NCBI GenBank assembly: GCA_027083895.1
Contig: JALWMN010000200.1
Location: 1 to 10,249 of the forward strand
DNA length: 10,249 nt
Direction of reading: 5' to 3'
From: Campylobacteraceae bacterium
GTDB taxonomy: Bacteria > Campylobacterota > Campylobacteria > Campylobacterales > Sulfurovaceae
Position numbers and translations under genes: made by a program
Notes under the pieces: generated by a model
Databases searched by the model: none
What the model saw: only the letters and a program-made list of their open reading frames with translations
What the model was told of the DNA's origin: nothing
Shown: positions 1-5,733 of the stretch, in pieces
Layout of the letters: each line of letters starts with the position of its first letter
Numbering within the stretch: position 1 is the first letter of the stretch

Positions 1-2122
1 GTATCTAAAAGTTTTACTACCACTCCATTTTTAGATGGCTTCCATTTGCCCTCTTTTCTATCGTAATACCCAATTGGCACAATTTCGCCAACCTTAAAGC
101 CTAAGAAGTTATCTACATACATAACTACTGGCTTATCAAAGCTTACATTTGCATCATCACTAACACCATCTATTGTTAAGTCACTACAGAATGTAAAGGC
201 ACTATTTTTTGGTAACTCTTTTGGCATCGATTTTAGGGTTTTAAATTCAGTTGCTCTAACTTTAAAGCTTTTTAACTCTCTTGTAGTGCCATCAGCCTCG
301 GTTACTGTAGCTTTACTTACTCCGTTAAAGACTAAGGTAGTTGAACGCTCACCTCTATCATCAACTGTTGGGGTAGAAGTATGCACCTGCACTTTAGAAG
401 CATTTAAATCAATTTGGGTTGCTTTTTTATCTTTTGGTAATAATTGTGCCTCTTTTACTACTACCCAATCTTGAATAGGGGCACTAAACTCTCTATCTAC
501 TATTAAGTAACCCTCTCTTTGATAGCGAATAGTATAATTAACTCCTCCCTCACTTGGCAAGACATACGTTCCGTTGCTATCAGTAGTTACACTTCCATAC
601 TCCTTGTGGTGCAGCAGCCAAACTGTAACACCCTCTAGCGGCTCATTATTCTCATCAACCACACGCCCTGTAATCATACAAAATCTTTTTTGGTCGTAAT
701 TATCTTTGGTAGCATTTGGGGGGATTGTATTGGTATATTCGCTACCAAACTCTGCTCCGTTAAAGTTGCTTGTATTTAACTCTTTATAGACTCTTACATT
801 TGCAGTTGCACTCAAGTTTTTATATCTAGCTGTTAGTGTAGTGCTACCCTCTTGTAAGCCTTTTAGGGTACTCTCTTCTATATCGGCTAAAGAGCTATCT
901 TCTAAGCTTAGATCTGCACTGACTAGCTCTTTTTGGGTGCCATCGCTTAAGTTGCCAAGAACTTTAAAAGTAGCTTCTCCTTTTACTCTAAGCTCTATTG
1001 TTTGTGGGGTAATTGTAATAGATTTCACTGTTACTGGCTTTTTCTTCACCTCTACATATCTTTTAGCTTCAGCCTTATTGCCAGAGCTATCAACTGCAGT
1101 GTAGGTTATTGTATAGTTACCCTCTTTATTTGTATCTACCTTACCATTAATTATTACTTTAAGCTCCCCATCTACATTATCAATAGCAATTGCACCTAAC
1201 TCTTTATACTCATCGCCAACAAAGAGTGAGATATTTTTATCGCCATTAAGTGTAATTGTTGGTGGAGTTGTATCTATAACTTTTACAACTCTAATAGCTT
1301 TTGCTTCGTTTCCACTTTTATCTTTTGCAATATAGGTAATATTATACTCTCCAAGGGTATGGGTATCTACGCTGCCTTCTTTTGTAACTACTATATTACC
1401 CTCTGCATTATCTATAGTTTTAACTCCTGGGTCGCTAAAGCTGCTATCGTACTCTAATATTAGTGGATTATCGCCTAAAATGTTTATAGTTGGTGGAGTG
1501 GTATCAATTACATTTACTATCCTTGTTGCATTTGCTTCGTTTCCGCTTTTATCTTTTGCGGTGTAGATAATTTCATATTCACCTACAACTTTACTGTTTA
1601 CCTCTCCGCTTATGTTTACTGCTACAGTGCCATCTGTTTCATCTATAGCTTCTACTCCTGGGTCTCTAAAGGCATTACCTGCCTCTAGAGTGTATGGGTT
1701 ATCACCTTTTATAGTAATTACTGGTGGAGTTGTATCGATATTCTCTTTTGGTTGTACAAATACTTTGACTCTATCTTTAGATTTAAAAGTATAACCATAA
1801 GGGGATTTCTCTACAGTAGTTAATTGAAAGATTAATCTTCTTTTTCTCTTAACTTTAGGAGCAATAAAGGTAGCTTTAATGCTATTTTTATTCTCTAACT
1901 TTACTCTTTTACCTTTAATTTGTCGCCATCTATAGTGAATAATTTTCCAGCCATCTCTTGGGGTAGAGGCTGAACCATCTAGGGTTACTAGCTCACCAGA
2001 ATATACTGTTTGATCACTCCCTGCATTGGCACAAGCAACAATAAAAAAAGAAGCAAGAAGAATAAGCAGACTTAAGAAGGCTTTTTTAAAGAAACTTCCC
2101 CCCCATTTAGAAAATAGAGCAT
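1..2122 (-). CDS. Large multi-domain Ig-like surface lipoprotein, N-terminal part; start out of frame (G7 run)
   Basis: The reading frame is open with no stop from 2132 to the left edge (about 710 codons), so the C-terminus is outside the window. In this frame there is a lysine pair, a hydrophobic stretch and a lipobox ending IVAC (Cys codon at 2031-2033), so the product should be an exported lipoprotein. Domains in order: a PKD/K319L-like domain (about 2027-1760, AGSDQTVYSGELVTLDGSAS); three DUF5011/Ig-like modules, each opening DTTPP (about 1737-1050); a Big_2-like domain (about 1035-790); a carboxypeptidase-regulatory-like domain (about 680-490, TGRVVDENNEPLEGVTVWLL); then a stretch reading VGEIVPIGYYDRKEGKW near the edge. 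That last stretch resembles the region before the repeats in large RHS-type proteins; this is from memory and not secure. The start at 2122 is chosen for its AAAGGA site 6 nt upstream, but it reads only 16 codons in frame. Reaching the body needs a G-run change or a -1 frameshift at 2081-2087. No ATG/GTG/TTG lies in frame until a GTG at 1047-1049, so automatic callers would truncate or drop the gene. A role in adhesion or surface interaction is inferred only. Confidence 0.8.
2081..2087 (-). promoter_or_regulatory. Candidate -1 ribosomal frameshift heptamer A-AAA-AAG
   Basis: Read from the ATG at 2122, the codons TTA AAA AAG place the heptamer A AAA AAG exactly in the slippery phase used by E. 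coli dnaX. A -1 slip changes the next codons from CCT TCT TAA to GCC TTC TTA, which is the lipoprotein frame. The G-run (2098-2104) ends 10 nt upstream and could act as the internal Shine-Dalgarno stimulator known from dnaX. I see no strong stimulatory hairpin downstream, which weakens the call. Confidence 0.4.
2098..2104 (-). repeat. Homopolymeric G7 tract at the start of the surface lipoprotein gene
   Basis: Seven C on the plus strand are seven G on the coding strand, just after the two candidate start codons (2122 and 2106). At seven G neither ATG reads into the long open frame: the first ends at TAA 2072-2074 after 16 codons and the second at TAA 2086-2088 after six. Eight or five G would join ATG 2122 to the lipoprotein signal; six G would join ATG 2106. 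Poly-G runs near gene starts are a known phase-variation mechanism in Campylobacter and Helicobacter, though seven is at the short end. A homopolymer error in the assembly gives the same picture. Confidence 0.6.
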
Positions 2123-2128
2123 CAAAAA

Positions 2129-2134
2129 TCCTTT
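2129..2134 (-). promoter_or_regulatory. Ribosome binding site AAAGGA favouring ATG 2122
   Basis: AAAGGA lies 6 nt before the ATG at 2120-2122, a normal spacing. The other ATG (2104-2106) has no purine-rich site at proper distance. This makes the out-of-frame ATG at 2122 the likely true initiation codon and sharpens the frame problem of this gene. Confidence 0.6.
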
Positions 2135-2151
2135 AAAAGAGTTTTTTTGAT

Positions 2152-2157
2152 TTTATA
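2152..2157 (-). promoter_or_regulatory. Possible -10 box (TATAAA) of the surface lipoprotein gene
   Basis: TATAAA on the minus strand lies about 29 nt before the ATG at 2122, giving a leader of roughly 20 nt. No extended TG and no -35 box are clear, and the surroundings are AT-rich, so this is a weak call. The 150-bp gap to the upstream lipoprotein gene makes a separate promoter reasonable. The rest of the spacer 2158-2272 shows nothing else convincing. Confidence 0.35.
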
Positions 2158-2272
2158 AGAAAGATATTTTTCGATTAGATTTTATTGCATTTTGAAATAT
2201 TTTTAGATTGAGGCTAAATTTAGTTTGCATATTGGAATGGTGAAAAGTTAAGACCCCTTTATTTTGAGAGTT

Positions 2273-2716
2273 CTACTTCATCTCTTCGGTTATAACCTTC
2301 TCTAAACTTTTTGCAACACTCTCTAACTCTTTAGTAAAGCTTTTGAGCACCTTTTGGGTTTTATTAAGATCGATTGTGATTTTATCTTTCTCTTTTGTGA
2401 TGCCAAAATCCTCTTTTTTTATCTTTTTTGCCTCTTGTTCAATCTTTATTGCCTCTTTTTGGAGACTTTTTGCGATCTTTTCTAAAAACTCTTTTGTCTT
2501 TTTTGGCTCAATGATAATTTTATCACCTTCAGTAGAGATGCCAATTTTGCTTAAGGGGCTTCTCTTCTGAGGCTCTTGTGTTTTCTCTTGAGGCTCTTGC
2601 TTTCTCTCTAATTTTGGAAGTTGTGTTGCATTTACCTCTTGCTCTTTTTGCTCCTCTTTACATCCATTGGCAAAAAGAAGCACTGTTATTAAGACAAAAC
2701 TCTCTAATAATCTCAT
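2273..2716 (-). CDS. Small lysine/glutamate-rich lipoprotein of unknown function with an internal duplication
   Basis: This encodes a 147-residue protein. Residues 1-18 form a lipoprotein signal peptide ending FANG before Cys19, so the mature protein should be lipid-anchored in the envelope. Residues 20-57 are a charged linker rich in Q, E, P and K with two QEPQ-type motifs. The rest is predicted helical and very rich in K and E. Two copies of one unit are visible: residues 58-85 (IGISTEGDKIIIEPKKT and on) and 104-131 (FGITKEKDKITIDLNKT and on), with a period of 46 residues. The start at 2716 is preferred over an upstream in-frame ATG at 2761 because AAAGGAG lies just before it, the signal peptide then starts properly, and the longer form would overlap the end of the NFACT gene. 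It lies 37 bp after that gene on the same strand, probably in one operon. I do not recognise the family. Confidence 0.75.
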   Translation of the reverse strand: MRLLESFVLITVLLFANGCKEEQKEQEVNATQLPKLERKQEPQEKTQEPQKRSPLSKIGISTEGDKIIIEPKKTKEFLEKIAKSLQKEAIKIEQEAKKIKKEDFGITKEKDKITIDLNKTQKVLKSFTKELESVAKSLEKVITEEMK

Positions 2717-2740
2717 AATAGACTCCTTTAAGTCTATTAT
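2715..2740 (-). promoter_or_regulatory. Perfect hairpin enclosing the RBS and start of the small lipoprotein gene
   Basis: ATAATAGACT (2715-2724) and AGTCTATTAT (2731-2740) are a perfect 10-bp inverted repeat with a 6-nt loop. On the transcript the Shine-Dalgarno AAAGGAG is half in the loop and half in the stem, and the first two bases of the start codon close the stem. Folding would hide the initiation site. No T-run follows, so it is not a standard terminator of the gene before it. Translational control, by coupling to the upstream gene or by RNA stability, is inferred. Confidence 0.5.
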
Positions 2741-2753
2741 AACACAACTTCTG

Positions 2754-4091
2754 CTACTCACGTATCTCTATACCCTCTTTGAGGACCGAGATTGTTTTAT
2801 ATTTATCGTACTCCACGCTAGAGCCCTCTTGGATCTTTACAAATTTTCGTTTTGTGTAATCTACTTCGTAGTTGCCAGGGTTTTTGGTAGAGAAATCGAC
2901 ACAGAGTTTTGCCGCAGACTCTAGCACACTTTGAGGCAGGTTTTGTTTATCGGTTCGAATAAATACATGCGAACCTGGAATATTGCGAACATGCATCCAT
3001 ATATCGTTTGATTTTGCCGCACTTAGAAGCTCTTGATTCTCTTTTGAGTTTCTACCAACGACTACCTTATACCCCTCTATCCAAAACACTTCGCCTATTT
3101 GGTTTTTCTCTTTTTTATTGCGGCTTCTTGATTGTTTTGGTACCAAAAGCTCGAGTTCGTAGGGGTCGTTACTATTTTCTATGGCACTCTTAATATTTTG
3201 GTAAAATGCTAGTTTTCCTTGAAGATTTTCATACTCTATCTTTACATTTTTGGCTTTATTTTTTGCTCTTTTTGCTAGGTTAAAGAAGTGTTCACTCATT
3301 CGATTTTTAACAATATTTTGCGGCAGCTTAATTGTTATTGCTTCACCTTGAAAATTGTAAGCTTTAAGCTCTTTATCGTAGGGCTTTATTTGTTGGAGGT
3401 TTGCTAAGATGATATTTGCAATTTCGCTATAGTTGTTCGCCTCTTTAAGTAGCTCCTCTTCATTTGGTAAGGCATCTAGGTGCGATTTTAGTTTTTGAAT
3501 CTTCTTATCTATACTATTGAGTTTTTGGCTCTTTAGCCGCTTAATTAAAGCACTATTGAGTCTTTGGTAGTTCTGCTCTAAGAGTGCTTCGACATCCTCT
3601 ACTACTCCATCAAACTTTGACTTAAAGGGTAAAAGCTCTGCTAGCTTCACACCAGGTTTAACAACTCGGTAACTCTTGTTTGCATCGATATGGTGGAGTG
3701 CTTCGATAACTATATTTTGCTCATCTGTAAGAATTAAGTTTGTATAGCGTCCAGTAAGCTCGAACCTTGCATAGATAACCCGATCTTTATATTGGCTCTT
3801 TGGTTTTATTTTAAAGATTATTACTTTATCATCTGCTGGTACAGTAACCTCTAGTACTTTTGAGTGGCTCAGCAATGAGTGTAGCTGTGTATCAAATGGA
3901 GCATGAAAATGGTTTACAGGGCGGCTAGGAGCTTTATAGATTGTAGAGTTCCCTCGTGTGAGGTCAAAAAATATCGACCACTCTTTACCAAAATTAAGCT
4001 CAATAACATTATTAGCAATCCGTCTCGCCTTTTTAATAAAAGTAAACTGCTTAAGATAATTAGCTACCGCTTTTATTTCGTATAGTTTCAT
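2754..4091 (-). CDS. rqcH: RqcH/FbpA-family NFACT protein (ribosome quality control; often named fibronectin-binding protein)
   Basis: This encodes a 445-residue protein, shorter than Bacillus RqcH (about 570). The NFACT-N part is at about 1-170, including LTGRYTNLILTD at 112-123. A charged helical or coiled-coil middle follows at about 175-325. The NFACT-R domain is at about 336-435, with VVVGRN, a DIWMHVRNIPGSHVF block (IPGSHVF from 371) and VDYTKRKFVK. In the family, RqcH binds the 50S subunit carrying a stalled peptidyl-tRNA and adds alanine residues with tRNA-Ala, marking the chain for degradation. Homologues in Helicobacter and Campylobacter are often called fibronectin/fibrinogen-binding proteins. 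By eye, the tRNA-binding Asp-Arg motif of NFACT-N aligns with Asp88-Lys89. The C-terminal part of NFACT-R looks shortened (IQEGSSVEYDKYKTISV where the common form has a GAKPG segment). The start has AAAGGG about 7 nt upstream. It diverges from leuC and leads the minus-strand group. No signal peptide, so cytoplasmic. Confidence 0.88.
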   Translation of the reverse strand: MKLYEIKAVANYLKQFTFIKKARRIANNVIELNFGKEWSIFFDLTRGNSTIYKAPSRPVNHFHAPFDTQLHSLLSHSKVLEVTVPADDKVIIFKIKPKSQYKDRVIYARFELTGRYTNLILTDEQNIVIEALHHIDANKSYRVVKPGVKLAELLPFKSKFDGVVEDVEALLEQNYQRLNSALIKRLKSQKLNSIDKKIQKLKSHLDALPNEEELLKEANNYSEIANIILANLQQIKPYDKELKAYNFQGEAITIKLPQNIVKNRMSEHFFNLAKRAKNKAKNVKIEYENLQGKLAFYQNIKSAIENSNDPYELELLVPKQSRSRNKKEKNQIGEVFWIEGYKVVVGRNSKENQELLSAAKSNDIWMHVRNIPGSHVFIRTDKQNLPQSVLESAAKLCVDFSTKNPGNYEVDYTKRKFVKIQEGSSVEYDKYKTISVLKEGIEIRE

Positions 4092-4114
4092 TGCTACCCT
4101 TTTAAAATTGTGTA

Positions 4115-4123
4115 ATTATAGCA
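4115..4123 (-). promoter_or_regulatory. Promoter -10 box of the NFACT gene (extended TGC-TATAAT)
   Basis: On the minus strand TGCTATAAT (4123 to 4115) is a perfect extended -10 box, 23 nt before the ATG, giving a leader of about 17 nt. It is one arm of a 13-bp inverted repeat shared with the leuC promoter. Confidence 0.7.
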
Positions 4124-4173
4124 AAATCTCTTTGTACTCATTTTAGGCTTTTTGCTTTGTTTTATCGCAATTT

Positions 4174-4182
4174 TGCTATAAT
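4174..4182 (+). promoter_or_regulatory. Promoter -10 box of leuC (extended TGC-TATAAT)
   Basis: TGCTATAAT lies 26 nt before the leuC ATG, giving a leader of about 20 nt. T-runs recur upstream at 4141-4144, 4149-4153, 4155-4157 and 4159-4163, the pattern known for sigma-70 promoters of Campylobacter and Helicobacter, which lack a conserved -35 box. The Shine-Dalgarno TAAGG is at 4198-4202, 6 nt before the start. Confidence 0.75.
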
Positions 4183-4208
4183 CGCCCAAATTTATAATAA
4201 GGTTAGTC

Positions 4209-5492
4209 ATGGCAGGTTTAACTATTACCGAAAAGATCTTTAGTGACCACGCTGGCAAAGAGGTAAGAGCTGGCGAGATTGTAAGAGTTCCAATAGATAT
4301 GACAATAGGCAACGATATTACAACACCAATCTCTATTAAAGCCTTTCGCGAGAGTGGTGCTAAAAAGTTAGCAAACCCAGATGCATTTGCAATTGTAATG
4401 GATCACTACATTCCCCCAAAAGATATTGCAAGTGCCAATCAGGCAAAAATTAGCCGAGATTTTGCTTATGAGCATAACTTAAAGTACTTTTTTGATGAAA
4501 AAGATATGGGAATTGAGCACGCTCTTTTACCTGAAAAGGGACTTGTAATTCCAGGAGATGTCATTATTGGTGCAGATAGCCACACTTGTACACATGGAGC
4601 ACTTGGGGCCTTTAGTACAGGTATGGGAAGTACCGATATTAGTTTTGCTATTATAACTGGTGGTAATTGGTTTAAGGTACCTGAGACTATTAAGGTAGTG
4701 CTTAATGGAAAGCCTGGGAAGCATGTGTATGGAAAAGATATTATCTTAGAGGTTATTCGAATTTTAGGTGTAGATGGGGCACTCTATAAGGCACTTGAGT
4801 TTACAGGTGAAGGCATAAAACATTTAGGAATGGCAGATAGATTTAGTATTTGTAATATGGCAATTGAGGCTGGTGCTAAAAATGGTATTATTGCAGCAGA
4901 TGATATTACAAAAGAGTATTTAGAAAAAGTTAAAGAGGCTAATGGCGGCTTAAGAGCAGAGCCTAAATACTTCTACTCCGATGAAGATGCCGAGTATTGC
5001 CAAGTTATTGAGATAGACTTAGATAAACTAAGCCCAGTAGTTGCTTACCCATTCTTACCAGAAAATGGTAAAAGCATTGAGGTAGCAGTAAAAGATGATA
5101 TTAAAATCGATCAAGTGATGATTGGAAGCTGTACAAATGGTCGTTTAGAAGACCTTGAGATTGCCGCAAAAATTGTAAAAGGCAAAAGAGTTGCAAGACA
5201 CACTAGAATGATAGTAACTCCAGCAACACAGAGAATCTTTTTAGAGGCACAAGATAAAGGCTATATTCGAGACTTAATCGAAGCTGGAGCAGTAGTATCG
5301 AACCCAACTTGCGGAGCTTGCCTTGGAGGATATATGGGAATTTTAGGCGAAGGTGAGAAGTGTATCTCGACTACAAATAGAAACTTTGTTGGGAGAATGG
5401 GGGCTAGAAGTAGCGAAATCTACTTAGCAAACTCAGCAGTTGCCGCAGCAAGTGCTTTAGCAGGAAAAATTGTTGATCCAAGAGAGATTTAA
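4209..5492 (+). CDS. leuC: 3-isopropylmalate dehydratase large subunit
   Basis: LeuC with LeuD isomerises 2-isopropylmalate to 3-isopropylmalate through 2-isopropylmaleate in leucine biosynthesis, in the cytoplasm, using a [4Fe-4S] cluster. The 427-residue length fits the shorter LeuC/HacA type rather than the ~470-residue enterobacterial type. The cluster cysteines are visible: C308 in IGSCTNG, and C368 and C371 in PTCGACLGG. The substrate-site motif DSHTCTHG is at 123-130, and a terminal block with GRMGARSSEIYLAN is intact. The start is supported by TAAGG 6 nt upstream and a strong promoter. The small-subunit gene leuD is not downstream: gltB follows after a spacer. Homoaconitase-type enzymes share these motifs, but the leucine role is the better guess in this kind of bacterium. 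Confidence 0.93.
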   Translation: MAGLTITEKIFSDHAGKEVRAGEIVRVPIDMTIGNDITTPISIKAFRESGAKKLANPDAFAIVMDHYIPPKDIASANQAKISRDFAYEHNLKYFFDEKDMGIEHALLPEKGLVIPGDVIIGADSHTCTHGALGAFSTGMGSTDISFAIITGGNWFKVPETIKVVLNGKPGKHVYGKDIILEVIRILGVDGALYKALEFTGEGIKHLGMADRFSICNMAIEAGAKNGIIAADDITKEYLEKVKEANGGLRAEPKYFYSDEDAEYCQVIEIDLDKLSPVVAYPFLPENGKSIEVAVKDDIKIDQVMIGSCTNGRLEDLEIAAKIVKGKRVARHTRMIVTPATQRIFLEAQDKGYIRDLIEAGAVVSNPTCGACLGGYMGILGEGEKCISTTNRNFVGRMGARSSEIYLANSAVAAASALAGKIVDPREI

Positions 5493-5510
5493 CCAAATAT
5501 TGCGTATGGA

Positions 5511-5545
5511 TTTGTAACACTTATCCTCTTTGCAAGTGTTACAAA
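5511..5545 (+). terminator. Perfect 12-bp stem-loop after leuC; possible terminator or operator
   Basis: TTTGTAACACTT (5511-5522) and AAGTGTTACAAA (5534-5545) pair perfectly around an 11-nt loop, starting 18 bp after the leuC stop. No T-run follows on either strand, so termination would be non-canonical. A protein-binding palindrome is the alternative. Confidence 0.45.
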
Positions 5546-5576
5546 AAGTACTTTTAAAATGCCTCTAATGAGCTTT

Positions 5577-5622
5577 TAACCACTTTTTAGATATACTCTA
5601 AGCCATTTGGGAATAGTGGTTA
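5577..5622. repeat. 8-bp inverted repeat TAACCACT/AGTGGTTA in the leuC-gltB spacer
   Basis: TAACCACT (5577-5584) and AGTGGTTA (5615-5622) are perfect complements about 30 nt apart and enclose an AT-rich stretch with TATACT (5592-5597). It could be an operator half-site pair or chance. Nothing coding is seen in the whole spacer 5493-5733. Confidence 0.25.
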
Positions 5623-5665
5623 CATCTCATTGTACTTAATTTTTTTCGATTTAATCTAAGTATTT

Positions 5666-5674
5666 TGCCATACT
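5666..5674 (+). promoter_or_regulatory. Likely gltB promoter -10 (TGC-CATACT)
   Basis: TGC followed by CATACT matches an extended -10 box at four of six core positions, preceded by T-runs at 5640-5646 and 5662-5666. It would give a leader of about 50 nt to the gltB start. TATACT at 5592-5597 is an alternative further upstream. Confidence 0.4.
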
Positions 5675-5676
5675 AC

Positions 5677-5694
5677 AGAGTAACTTAGAGTAAC
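5677..5694 (+). repeat. Direct repeat AGAGTAAC x2 in the gltB leader
   Basis: AGAGTAAC occurs at 5677-5684 and 5687-5694, a 10-bp period that puts both copies on one face of the helix just at and after the expected transcription start. CTTAGAGT (5684-5691) is also the exact complement of ACTCTAAG at 5595-5602. This could be the site of a nitrogen or amino-acid regulator; no known box is recognised. Confidence 0.3.
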
Positions 5695-5733
5695 CAAAGA
5701 AGCTACCCTGAAACTTCCAATACAAGGATGCCT

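Noticed and set aside
1030..1740. Regular 231-bp repeats considered as a CRISPR or other non-coding array
   Set aside because: The repeats are far too long for CRISPR, keep one open frame and encode recognisable Ig-like modules.
286..1794. Plus-strand frames at 286-474, 841-1104, 1002-1199 and 1612-1794
   Set aside because: They lie opposite the long minus-strand Ig-like frame, have no domain-like sequence or good RBS, and are antisense shadows.
2043..2049. T7 run (coding strand) in the signal peptide as the frame-breaking tract
   Set aside because: The frame before and after it is the same and both sides fit one signal peptide, so the break must lie upstream, between the ATGs and codon 2090.
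2127..2129. ATT as an in-frame rare start codon for the surface gene
   Set aside because: It overlaps the AAAGGA site itself, leaving no spacing for initiation, and ATT starts are very rare.
2212..2222. Palindrome CTAAATTTAG in the spacer after the small lipoprotein gene
   Set aside because: It is short and purely AT-rich apart from the ends, and expected by chance at this composition.
2717..2761. Longer form of the small lipoprotein starting at 2761
   Set aside because: It would overlap the NFACT stop and put 15 residues before the signal peptide; the ATG at 2716 has the AAAGGAG site.
2343..2924. Plus-strand frames at 2343-2570 and 2667-2924
   Set aside because: They are antisense to the small lipoprotein and NFACT genes; their hydrophobic look comes from reading K/E-rich codons backwards.
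4094..4312. Minus-strand frame over the leuC start and the divergent promoter
   Set aside because: It covers both promoters and the leuC 5' end and shows no family features.
5549..5580. Tiny plus-strand frame (ATG CCT CTA ATG) in the leuC-gltB spacer as a leader peptide
   Set aside because: It has only six codons, no leucine or glutamate run, no RBS and no attenuator hairpin arrangement.
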